NCBI GenBank assembly: GCA_036342255.1
Contig: JAZAUS010000038.1
Span: 1-6,629 of the forward strand
Length of the DNA: 6,629 nt
Origin: RUG11198 sp036342255
GTDB taxonomy: Bacteria; Bacillota_I; Bacilli_A; RF39; UBA660
Direction: 5' to 3'
In this document: piece by piece, positions 1 through 5,765 of the stretch
Numbering within the stretch: the stretch's first letter is position 1
How the letters are laid out: every line of letters begins with the position of its first letter
The notes under the pieces: generated by a model
What the model saw: the letters and a program-made list of their open reading frames with translations, nothing else
Told to the model about the DNA's origin: nothing
Database searches by the model: none
Made by a program: the position numbers and the translations under genes

Positions 1-5
1 ATATT

Positions 6-11
6 TATAAT
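6..11 (+). promoter_or_regulatory. possible -10 element (TATAAT) upstream of the first gene
   Basis: A perfect TATAAT hexamer lies 28 bases before the first start codon and 14 bases before the SD site at 26-30. A matching -35 box would fall outside the window, so it cannot be tested here. In DNA this AT-rich the hexamer is expected by chance, so this is only a weak suggestion that transcription of the first gene run begins here. Confidence 0.2.
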
Positions 12-39
12 ATTATTCTCGATATGGAGGTAAAAAACA

Positions 40-546
40 ATGTTATCAATACGAAGATGTATATTTGAAACAAACAGTTCTTCTACGGACACATATGAAG
101 ACTATGATGATTATAGAGAAAGACCTAGAGCATATCAAACTATTTATTTTAAATTTCAATTTACTGATGATTTTATGGAGAATTTAACAGATGAAAAAGC
201 AGACGAATGGTGGCAAGATTTTTATGAAAAGTTTGAAAAAGTACAAGACGATTTTCGTGATGTATTAGTTCCATTTTCATGGTCTGATTTTAGTTATTCT
301 GAACTTGAAGATTGTGGTGATGAAGATACAGAAGATACATTTACAGTACGATTTAAGGTATTTCTGCTATATTCTAATTATGAAGATGGTTGTTGGGATG
401 AAGAAACATCAGAATTTTTATTAAATGATACAAAAGCAGAAGAAGAATGTAAAATAGCAGTATTAAATTTTATTAAAAATATGGGGGTACATGAAATAGA
501 AAAGATAATCAAAATTGATTATAATAATCCTGATAAGTTTAGTTAA
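40..546 (+). CDS. acidic hypothetical protein with FETNSSST N-terminal motif
   Basis: This 168-aa protein has no assignable enzymatic function. Residues 5-16 read RRCIFETNSSST, which matches an N-terminal signature (R-x-x-(V/I)-F-E-T-N-S-S-S-(S/T)-H-(S/T)) that I recall from many uncharacterised proteins of Bacillota, their phages and plasmids. Here the position usually held by His is Asp17. The rest is strongly acidic (the DTYEDYDD cluster at residues 17-24 and GDEDTEDT at 93-100) with aromatic-rich segments such as DEWWQDFYEKF at 55-65. No signal peptide or membrane segment is visible, so it is probably cytosolic. The ATG is supported by GGAGG at 26-30, nine bases upstream. The next gene starts 14 bases after the stop, and the stop merges with that gene's SD site. 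The motif assignment is from memory of the family; the role is unknown. Confidence 0.88.
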   Translation: MLSIRRCIFETNSSSTDTYEDYDDYRERPRAYQTIYFKFQFTDDFMENLTDEKADEWWQDFYEKFEKVQDDFRDVLVPFSWSDFSYSELEDCGDEDTEDTFTVRFKVFLLYSNYEDGCWDEETSEFLLNDTKAEEECKIAVLNFIKNMGVHEIEKIIKIDYNNPDKFS

Positions 547-560
547 AGGAGGTATAAAAA

Positions 561-773
561 ATGACCATTAAAGATATTTATAATGTAATGGATTTAAGTA
601 CAGTTAGTAAATTTGTAATTACACCAAAAACCCAACCGATATTAGGTATATCACCTAATTCGGGTAGATTTATTGCAATATCATTATCTGATAGAGATAA
701 AATATCACAAATATTAGATGTAGAAGTAGAACAAATTAGTATAATAGATAATTTAATGTATATTAATGTATAA
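561..773 (+). CDS. small hypothetical protein, possibly related to the 63-aa protein at 4018
   Basis: This is a 70-aa protein of unknown function. It starts at an ATG seven bases after a near-perfect SD site, AAAGGAGGT (545-553), which overlaps the upstream TAA. The sequence is rich in beta-branched residues and ends in QISIIDNLMYINV, which looks like paired beta strands. That ending aligns without gaps to the end of the 63-aa protein at 4018-4209 (residues 56-70 against 47-61, 6 of 15 identical, sharing the D-N pair), and both begin MT(I/L). They may be distant members of one small family. No transmembrane segment, cysteine cluster or DNA-binding motif is visible. It is probably cytosolic. 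Confidence 0.8.
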   Translation: MTIKDIYNVMDLSTVSKFVITPKTQPILGISPNSGRFIAISLSDRDKISQILDVEVEQISIIDNLMYINV

Positions 774-785
774 AGGGGGCTATAA

Positions 786-1022
786 ATGTATTGGAAACTT
801 ATTGACCGAATAGAATATGATTATGGTGATATGCCAATGTCAACATCTACTTTTATTGGAGCTGTAATGGCTATTAATAAAGATGATGCGATTTTTTGGT
901 TTAATTTATTACATAGAAATGGAATTATAACTATTCCATCTGTAATACAAAAAAACATAAGAAATTCTATAGAAGAATGTACTATAGATGAATATATTGA
1001 TTTTATGAATACTATAAAATAA
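786..1022 (+). CDS. small hypothetical protein
   Basis: This 78-aa protein is not recognised. The start ATG follows AAAGGGGG (772-779), an SD variant in which G replaces the usual A of AGGAG; it overlaps the previous TAA stop. Residues 23-45 are hydrophobic and aromatic (FIGAVMAI, then AIFWFNLLHR) but are interrupted by NKDD at 31-34, so this is more likely a globular core than a membrane span. The C-terminus (residues 62-77, IEECTIDEYIDFMNTI) looks like an acidic amphipathic helix. It belongs to the same tightly packed run as its neighbours, with a 12-base gap upstream and a 14-base gap downstream. Confidence 0.8.
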   Translation: MYWKLIDRIEYDYGDMPMSTSTFIGAVMAINKDDAIFWFNLLHRNGIITIPSVIQKNIRNSIEECTIDEYIDFMNTIK

Positions 1023-1036
1023 GGAGAAATTTTGAT

Positions 1037-1384
1037 ATGATTATTGGAGATGTTATAAGTGTTGGATTTAATTTAATGGCACGAAAGTTTTTTATAGAAA
1101 TAGCTTGTGTTAATGGTTCTACTGAAATTTTAACTATTGATAGTAATACAACATTACATACTTGTATAGAAAGAGAAAATAAAAATGAACCTATGAAAGT
1201 TTGGCAAGAATCTTATGATGATTTATTATCTAAATGGAAAGACGGATTTTCTTCCAGAGGATTTGATTATGAAAAAGATGCTGATAATGAAGATATTATA
1301 TCCGAAGTTGCAGAAGAAGTATTTAATGAGGGATATAGTTGTAATATAAGCTATGGAGAAGTTCAAGGATTTTGGACAACTTAA
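1037..1384 (+). CDS. hypothetical protein, 115 aa
   Basis: This protein is of unknown function. The ATG lies 10 bases after AAGGAG (1021-1026), which overlaps the upstream stop. The N-terminal 35 residues (MIIGDVISVGFNLMARKFFIEIACV and onward) look like a small beta-rich domain. The segment from about residue 47 to 100 is charged and helical (for example VWQESYDDLLSKWKDGF at 55-71 and EDIISEVAEEVF at 85-96). Three cysteines at residues 24, 43 and 102 are scattered and do not form a metal-binding motif. No signal peptide is convincing. The following gene starts 27 bases after the stop. Confidence 0.85.
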   Translation: MIIGDVISVGFNLMARKFFIEIACVNGSTEILTIDSNTTLHTCIERENKNEPMKVWQESYDDLLSKWKDGFSSRGFDYEKDADNEDIISEVAEEVFNEGYSCNISYGEVQGFWTT

Positions 1385-1411
1385 TTAAAGGGTAAATAGG
1401 AGGATAATGAT

Positions 1412-1708
1412 ATGGCTATTACAATAAGTGAGGATTTAGCTTTAGATTTATTATTAGATGAATTAGATAAATGGCATCCTAATGATGATGTACGAGAGTT
1501 ATTTACTAAATATTATGAGCAAGAAATAAGTAGTGGTGTATATGATAATGGAGAATTTGACCCAATGAGTATTGTAGATAATGATTGGGTTAATTGGAAA
1601 GCCGTTATTACCAAAAGTGAATTTGAAGATTATGACATTGAAGATGAAGATGATGATAGAATAGTGTGTAAATATGGTAATCTTTATTTAATAGAATTTT
1701 ATACTTGA
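1412..1708 (+). CDS. very acidic small protein
   Basis: This 98-aa protein carries about 27 Asp/Glu against about 7 Lys/Arg, a net charge near -20. Acidic residues are spread over the whole chain and peak at EDYDIEDEDDDR (residues 71-82). The centre, YDNGEFDPMSIVDNDWVNW at 44-62, resembles a segment I associate with uncharacterised small proteins of Bacillota phages and plasmids, but I cannot name a family. Such charge and size are shared with DNA-mimic proteins (anti-restriction or anti-repressor factors), which is a possibility and not an assignment. The start is fixed by TAGGAGG (1397-1403); an ATG at 1407 is out of frame and reaches a stop after six codons. The gene ends in tandem stops TGA TAG, and it is the only gene here that ends in TGA. 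Confidence 0.85.
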   Translation: MAITISEDLALDLLLDELDKWHPNDDVRELFTKYYEQEISSGVYDNGEFDPMSIVDNDWVNWKAVITKSEFEDYDIEDEDDDRIVCKYGNLYLIEFYT

Positions 1709-1745
1709 TAGAAAATTAAAAAATGAGAAAGGAGCTTTTTATCCT

Positions 1746-1952
1746 ATGTTTGTAAGTGTTGCGGTTCAAAAAATATTTTTACATTCGGTATATGATATTA
1801 CTGATTTTACTGAAGCACAGTTAAGTCAAATAGAAATAGGAGTTAGTGAGGGTAAAGTATTAAATTACATAGACCCTCGACTTTCCCCAGAAGAAATGAG
1901 TAAACGAAGAATATATCAGAAAAAAGCAAAAATTAAATTAAATTTAGCGTAA
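1746..1952 (+). CDS. small protein with a single F-x-E-x-QL helical-repeat unit
   Basis: This is a 68-aa protein. Residues 14-56 (SVYDITDFTEAQL, then SQIEIGVSEGKV, then LNYIDPRLSPEEMSKRRI) fit the pattern F-x-x-x-Q-(M/L)-x-x-I-x-x-G-(L/V)-x-x-G-x-x-V-x-x-Y-x-x-P-x-(F/L)-x-x-x-(Q/E)-M. I recall this from tandem-repeat proteins of gut Clostridia and their mobile elements. The first 13 residues of that stretch match residues 18-30 of the large protein encoded immediately downstream (SVYNVSAFNEQQL, 7 of 13 identical). The C-terminus is basic (KRRIYQKKAKIK). It is therefore probably a partner or detached unit of the downstream protein. AAAGGAG (1728-1734) lies 11 bases before the ATG, a slightly long spacing. 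The biochemical role is unknown. Confidence 0.82.
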   Translation: MFVSVAVQKIFLHSVYDITDFTEAQLSQIEIGVSEGKVLNYIDPRLSPEEMSKRRIYQKKAKIKLNLA

Positions 1953-1964
1953 AGGAGAATAATC

Positions 1965-3848
1965 ATGGCTACTATAGAAGAAAGAGAAAAAATTAAAGGA
2001 CTAATTATGGCTAATTCTGTATATAATGTTAGTGCTTTTAATGAGCAACAATTAGATGAATTAGCAAATCTTAAATATAATGCAAAATTATATGATGAAG
2101 ATATTATTAAAATTGCACAGCCCCAAATAAATGCATTATCATATAATATAATTGGTGATTTTGTAACAAATGGTGGTAATTTTAATGCAAAAGAGTTTAA
2201 TGATTATGTAAGACGAGATAGTACAAGAATTGATGATATTATATGTAATGTCTATTTAGGTAAAATGAGAGGCTTATCTAACGAACAAATTGATTTATAC
2301 GCACAATCAACTACTCCTGACATTAAAATAGCAAGATTGTTAGTAGAAAAATGCAAAGATGATTTTACAGAAGAAGAATTACATAAAATAGTTACTAAGA
2401 CATTTGGTAATAAATCTACATTAGGTAAGTTTATTATACAAGACTTTATTAATGGTAATTTAGAAAAAGAACAATTATTTGCTATTTCTAATTTTGAAAC
2501 AATTACACAAGATATATATGATTTTGTATTAACAGCATCTAAACAAGAATTAGCAATATTAAGTACTTTAGGTGATGTGGTTAATTTTAAATATATAAAA
2601 AGAGTTATTGCTGTTATTCCTTCTGCTATGGAATATGTAGATATTGCTGATACTTTTGAGAAAAATAACATAACTTTTGAGAGTGTTGATGGATATAAGA
2701 AGTTTAGAAATTTTACATCTTGGCATTTTCAATCTGGACCAAGAATAGCAAGATTATCAACTGTTCTTGAAAATCAGTATATAACAGATGCTCAAATAGC
2801 AACTATTATTAAAGCTGGTAATAGTGTATTTAATAACTATGTGGAATCTTATGCTGGAGCAACTACAATTGATAGCTATTATAAAACATTATGGATGGAT
2901 GCAGAAACAAGACATTCCATAGAAAATTTATTAAGTATATGTTGGGCAGAAACAACAATAACTGATTTTACAGAGGAAGAATTAAAAAGATTTGCACAAA
3001 TAATAAAATATGAAGATGCGTTTTATGATATAGGTGAATATATAGGAAGTTATGATGAAGTTGGGTATATTATAAGTATTTTTATACACACTATTGATAT
3101 AGCATCTCTTATTGCAAAAATAGTAAGTAAAGGTATCAATCCTACAATAGCCATTATAATATTATCTGAATTTGAGAATGTATTTGACTTAGATGTAGAT
3201 AAAGTATCAGATATTATAGTAAAATGGAAATATTCAAATGAAGATACTATAAAAATTTTACGTGGTATACACAATCACATACCTGATACACAAAATGAAA
3301 CAGTCATATTCTATCTTAAAAATTATCCAATAATTAAAGATTTAAATAACATTGATGTATTATATGGACATTGTAAACCTGGTGAAGTAGAAGAATTTAA
3401 TAAAAATGACTTAATTACAGAAGATGTTATTATTCGTTTCTGTGAGGATATAAGTGTTCCAAAAACAACTATTGTTACTATTATTCCTACATATAATTTT
3501 GAGGAAGAAGATGATGACGATTATATAAGTGAGGAATATTTTGAGGATAGTTTTGAAGATAGTCCTGTATTTGAAGCAAAAGATATAGGTAGTGGTATTG
3601 CTATATTTGCAAAAGAATTAGCAAGTGACCCAATTATACAATTTAAAAAAGAGGACGAGAAAAAGGAAGAATATACATATAAGTTTGAAATTATTACTAA
3701 AAATGAAGAATTTAGACACGAATGTAAGGTAAAAACTAAGCAAGATGTAGTTAAAGCCATTAATATGACTATTCAATTTATTGATGGTATAAAGAAATAT
3801 AGTAAATATGTTAAAGAATTAGAAGACAGACGAGCAAAGTTTGAGTAA
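1965..3848 (+). CDS. large helical-repeat protein of unknown function
   Basis: This 627-aa protein is the largest in the window, starting seven bases after AAAGGAG (1951-1957). No enzyme motif, P-loop, signal peptide or membrane segment was found. Short helix-starting motifs of the form F-(T/N)-E-(E/Q)-(E/Q)-L recur: residues 25-30 (FNEQQL), 134-139 (FTEEEL) and 335-340 (FTEEEL), with weaker versions LSNEQI, ITDAQI and LEKEQL elsewhere. This suggests an alpha-solenoid-like N-terminal body of about 500 residues, suited to protein binding or scaffolding. From residue 513 there is an acidic linker (EEEDDDDY, then SEEYFEDSFED), followed by a smaller alpha/beta-like C-terminal part (residues about 550-627) ending in a charged helix. 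The N-terminus shares its motif with the 68-aa protein upstream. A structural or morphogenetic phage protein would fit, but this is inference from size and layout only. A strong hairpin follows the stop. Confidence 0.92.
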   Translation: MATIEEREKIKGLIMANSVYNVSAFNEQQLDELANLKYNAKLYDEDIIKIAQPQINALSYNIIGDFVTNGGNFNAKEFNDYVRRDSTRIDDIICNVYLGKMRGLSNEQIDLYAQSTTPDIKIARLLVEKCKDDFTEEELHKIVTKTFGNKSTLGKFIIQDFINGNLEKEQLFAISNFETITQDIYDFVLTASKQELAILSTLGDVVNFKYIKRVIAVIPSAMEYVDIADTFEKNNITFESVDGYKKFRNFTSWHFQSGPRIARLSTVLENQYITDAQIATIIKAGNSVFNNYVESYAGATTIDSYYKTLWMDAETRHSIENLLSICWAETTITDFTEEELKRFAQIIKYEDAFYDIGEYIGSYDEVGYIISIFIHTIDIASLIAKIVSKGINPTIAIIILSEFENVFDLDVDKVSDIIVKWKYSNEDTIKILRGIHNHIPDTQNETVIFYLKNYPIIKDLNNIDVLYGHCKPGEVEEFNKNDLITEDVIIRFCEDISVPKTTIVTIIPTYNFEEEDDDDYISEEYFEDSFEDSPVFEAKDIGSGIAIFAKELASDPIIQFKKEDEKKEEYTYKFEIITKNEEFRHECKVKTKQDVVKAINMTIQFIDGIKKYSKYVKELEDRRAKFE

Positions 3849-3851
3849 TTT

Positions 3852-3885
3852 TATATAATCCCCCTATTTTTAGGGGGATTATATA
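3852..3885. terminator. 15-bp hairpin, probable transcription terminator or attenuator
   Basis: The left arm 3852-3866 (TATAATCCCCCTA with flanks) pairs perfectly with the right arm 3871-3885 around a TTTT loop. The stem is 15 bp and includes five consecutive G-C pairs, a striking G+C patch in this AT-rich region. It starts four bases after the stop of the 627-aa gene. The RNA is not followed by a clean U tract (the downstream DNA is TAAGAAATGG), although the base of the stem is A/T only, so termination may be partial. Its near-symmetry allows it to form in either direction. The 3' arm contains AGGGGG, which resembles an SD site. Confidence 0.6.
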
Positions 3886-3891
3886 TAAGAA

Positions 3892-4005
3892 ATGGAAATA
3901 AGATGTTATATATTACCTAATAATCTTAAACTTATTTGGTCAAAAGATGGTATATTAACTACTATTATACAAATTGAAAGTTTTTCTATGACCGTAGAAA
4001 AATAA
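3892..4005 (+). CDS. possible 37-aa small protein between the hairpin and the next gene
   Basis: An ATG opens a 37-codon frame that starts MEIRCYILPNN and ends SMTVEK. Its TAA stop (4003-4005) runs directly into the AAAGGAG SD site of the next gene, exactly as at the well-supported gene junctions in this window, and its A/T-rich codon use matches them. Against it, the nearest SD-like sequence (GGGGG, 3873-3877) is 14 bases from the ATG and sits inside the hairpin arm, so initiation would be poor unless the hairpin is open. It could be a real small gene, a leader peptide linked to the hairpin, or the decayed remainder of a gene. No homologue is recognised. Confidence 0.4.
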   Translation: MEIRCYILPNNLKLIWSKDGILTTIIQIESFSMTVEK

Positions 4006-4017
4006 AGGAGATTAAAA

Positions 4018-4209
4018 ATGACATTAAATAGTTTTTTAAGAGTATGGCAACAAACATCTTTTGGTGTTTGTATAATTGACAATGATACAAAAACAAGATA
4101 TTTTGATGGTCCTATATATGAATTAATGAAAAGTGATGTAAATTTGTCAATGGAAATAATTAGTATTGATATTTTAGATAATCATTTAGTTATTTCTGTT
4201 TATGAATAG
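4018..4209 (+). CDS. small hypothetical protein (MTL-x2-FL type)
   Basis: This 63-aa protein starts seven bases after AAAGGAG (4004-4010). It has the layout of a family of small proteins that I recall from Bacillota mobile elements: MTL-x2-FL-x-VW at the start, a central I-x-DND segment (residues 19-23, IIDND), and a hydrophobic strand pair around a D-N turn at the end (residues 47-61, IISIDILDNHLVISV). The same ending is found in weaker form in the 70-aa protein at 561-773. It is probably a small cytosolic beta-rich protein; its role is unknown. Its TAG stop, the only TAG terminator in the window, lies eight bases inside the next gene. The family resemblance is from memory, not from a search. 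Confidence 0.82.
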   Translation: MTLNSFLRVWQQTSFGVCIIDNDTKTRYFDGPIYELMKSDVNLSMEIISIDILDNHLVISVYE

Positions 4210-4417
4210 GAGATACAATTATAAATTTGCCTATTATTACGAAAATAGTAGAGGCAGAAAATTACATATTGCAGAAGATGAACAAGGAAAATCAAAAGTA
4301 TATCATATAATAGGTTTTTCGGAAGATATAGAAAGACAATTATATGATGCTATTGAACAATATGTAGAAAGTAGATTATTTGATAATTTTGATATGTCTA
4401 TAATAGATAAAAATTAA
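4202..4417 (+). CDS. small hypothetical protein overlapping the upstream gene
   Basis: This 71-aa protein is of unknown function. Its ATG lies eight bases before the end of the preceding gene (ATGAATAG), in the +1 frame relative to it. The bases upstream (GTTATTTCTGTTT) contain no SD site, the only clear case in this window, so translation probably depends on ribosomes terminating at the adjacent TAG. An AGGAGA sequence is present at 4208-4213, just inside the gene; no in-frame start codon follows it at a usable distance. The N-terminus is basic and tyrosine-rich (RRYNYKFAYYYENSRGRK, residues 3-20). The middle looks like a strand followed by an acidic helix (FSEDIERQLYDAIEQYVESRLF, residues 39-60, which exceeds one helix turn pattern only by prediction). 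No known motif was found. Confidence 0.75.
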   Translation: MNRRYNYKFAYYYENSRGRKLHIAEDEQGKSKVYHIIGFSEDIERQLYDAIEQYVESRLFDNFDMSIIDKN

Positions 4418-4430
4418 GGAGAGTATAATT

Positions 4431-4847
4431 ATGAGTACACAAATGTGTCATGAAACTTATAAAACATTACAAGAGTTATTTAAGAATAATCAAATTTTTA
4501 CTGTTATATTTAATGAAATTTCTGATGTATTTAATAAAAACTTCGGATTAGTATTATTTAATATTGATAAATTAAATAAAAGTAATGCTCGATTAGAACC
4601 AAAAGAAAAATTACAAGAAGCTATGAATATAGTATTTAATGATTTAGAGCCTACCTTTAATGATTTATGTAATAAAACTGAGCAAAATTTTACTAATTTT
4701 TATAGTTTTATTAACATAGAAAATATCAATGATTATGTATATCATTTAACTGCTTTTTGTAAAAAAGAAAGAATTAATATAGTAACTATTCATTTAAGAA
4801 ATTTTCAAATGGAAGATTTAGATAATCATTTAGGAATACAAATATAA
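4431..4847 (+). CDS. hypothetical protein, 138 aa, mostly helical
   Basis: This protein is not recognised. The ATG lies eight bases after AAGGAGA (4416-4422). The chain looks largely alpha-helical, with regular hydrophobic positions and many Asn and Phe residues (for example NEISDVFNKNFGLVLFNID at 28-46). No signal peptide or membrane segment is visible. Cysteines at residues 6, 80 and 109 do not form a known motif. The C-terminus ends in DLDNHLGIQI (129-138), whose LDNHL is encoded by a 17-base stretch identical to one near the end of the 63-aa gene at 4018. The protein is probably cytosolic. The next gene starts 12 bases after the stop. Confidence 0.85.
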   Translation: MSTQMCHETYKTLQELFKNNQIFTVIFNEISDVFNKNFGLVLFNIDKLNKSNARLEPKEKLQEAMNIVFNDLEPTFNDLCNKTEQNFTNFYSFINIENINDYVYHLTAFCKKERINIVTIHLRNFQMEDLDNHLGIQI

Positions 4848-4859
4848 AAGGAGCATTAT

Positions 4860-5366
4860 ATGAACGAATTAAGAGAATTTAAGTTTCATGCTTGTTATAT
4901 AGGTTGGAAAAATAAAGAATTATTGCAGTTTACTACTTCTGAAGAAGAACAAGAATGGAGTGACTATATATATAATAAATTATGTGAAACTGAAAATAAT
5001 ATATGTGAAATAGATACAGTTAATGGTACAACAAAAGCACATATTCTTCGTTTAGATGATACTCTTGTTGAATTAGATATATATTTCAAAATAACAGGGG
5101 ATATAAAGACATTTTTATCTAAAGACTCACATATTATTATAAAAGGCATATGTATGGAGTTTAATGAAATATTTAGGTCTATATCTGATTTTAATATTCC
5201 TACTACTAGACATATATATAAAGATGGAGAGTATTATATACCATTGAGCGATGCTCATTCATATCAATCAGAAACATTACAATTAAATAAAGATAATAAT
5301 GATGATTTTCCAGAACTATTAGACAGATTATATTCATCATTAGTGCAAGATATGTATAAAATATAA
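4860..5366 (+). CDS. hypothetical protein, 168 aa
   Basis: This protein is of unknown function. The ATG lies six bases after AAAGGAG (4847-4853), which overlaps the previous TAA. Residues 25-42 form a charged helix (TTSEEEQEWSDYIYNKLC). Residues 49-98 look like alternating beta strands (CEIDTVNGTTKAHILRL, VELDIYFKITG, HIIIKGI), and the end (150-167, FPELLDRLYSSLVQDMYK) looks like an amphipathic helix. The overall impression is of a small alpha/beta protein. No catalytic motif, signal peptide or membrane span is evident. The stop merges with the SD site of the following gene, which starts 12 bases later, so the two are very likely co-transcribed. Confidence 0.87.
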   Translation: MNELREFKFHACYIGWKNKELLQFTTSEEEQEWSDYIYNKLCETENNICEIDTVNGTTKAHILRLDDTLVELDIYFKITGDIKTFLSKDSHIIIKGICMEFNEIFRSISDFNIPTTRHIYKDGEYYIPLSDAHSYQSETLQLNKDNNDDFPELLDRLYSSLVQDMYKI

Positions 5367-5378
5367 AGGAGGGTTATT

Positions 5379-5732
5379 ATGAAATCAATAGATGAATTAT
5401 TTAAAAATACTTGGGAGTATTTATATACATTAGACGAAAATGATTTATATATAAGAGAAGAGGATGAATGTATATCATTTGATTTTTATTTATCTAATGA
5501 ATTACTTAAAGATTGGTATGAATATGCAGAAAATGATGATATAAATTCAGAACATACAGTTGGATGGGTTGAAGCTTATGGAGATAATAAAGTTCATATG
5601 GTAGTAATGTTTTGGAATGAAGGTTATGAGTATAATGAGAAAATTGGAACACCTATAAAAAAATTACCAAAAAAACTACAAGATTATATATATAAAAATT
5701 TTTCAGCATATATAATAAATGAAGAAAATTAA
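5379..5732 (+). CDS. acidic hypothetical protein, 117 aa
   Basis: This protein is of unknown function. It starts five bases after an excellent SD site, AAAGGAGGG (5365-5373), probably among the strongest ribosome sites here. The N-terminal half is acidic and aromatic (TWEYLYTLDENDLYIREEDE, residues 11-30; LLKDWYEYAENDD at 42-54). Residues 61-83 (VGWVEAYGDNKVHMVVMFWNEGY) look like a beta hairpin. The C-terminus carries a short basic segment (KKLPKKL, 94-100) before a final helix. No signal peptide or membrane segment is visible. It is followed by a 33-base gap and then the exported peptidoglycan hydrolase gene; nothing in the sequence shows that it is an immunity or partner protein of that enzyme. 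Confidence 0.86.
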   Translation: MKSIDELFKNTWEYLYTLDENDLYIREEDECISFDFYLSNELLKDWYEYAENDDINSEHTVGWVEAYGDNKVHMVVMFWNEGYEYNEKIGTPIKKLPKKLQDYIYKNFSAYIINEEN

Positions 5733-5738
5733 ACATAG

Positions 5739-5744
5739 AAAGGA
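5739..5744 (+). promoter_or_regulatory. distant SD site of the peptidoglycan hydrolase gene
   Basis: AAAGGA is the only SD-like sequence before the ATG at 5766, but 21 bases separate them, whereas other genes here use about 5-11. Reading upstream in frame gives only ATT, TTA, ACA, AAA and TAT, so there is no ordinary earlier start codon. The spacer contains the perfect 10-base palindrome TTTATATAAA (5747-5756); folding or RNA looping could shorten the effective distance. Translation of the hydrolase may therefore be deliberately weak or regulated. Confidence 0.45.
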
Positions 5745-5765
5745 AATTTATATAAAACATTAATT

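Noticed and set aside
819..920. Possible membrane segment in the 78-aa protein
   Set aside because: The hydrophobic stretch is interrupted by charged residues NKDD and is too short on either side to span a membrane.
1407..1427. Alternative ATG three bases after the SD site of the acidic 98-aa gene
   Set aside because: The spacing is too short and the frame stops after six codons.
2252..3760. Three reverse-strand open frames (2252-2671, 3050-3274, 3521-3760) inside the large gene
   Set aside because: They lie fully inside the well-supported 627-aa gene, have no SD sites, and their serine-, isoleucine- and leucine-rich translations are what the complement of AT-rich coding DNA gives.
4018..4417. 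Programmed frameshift joining the 63-aa and 71-aa genes
   Set aside because: The second frame is +1 relative to the first, no slippery heptamer or stimulatory structure was seen at the overlap, and an ATG is present; termination-reinitiation is simpler.
4964..5149. Reverse-strand 61-codon frame inside the 168-aa gene
   Set aside because: It is a shadow of the forward gene without an SD site, and all other genes run on the + strand.
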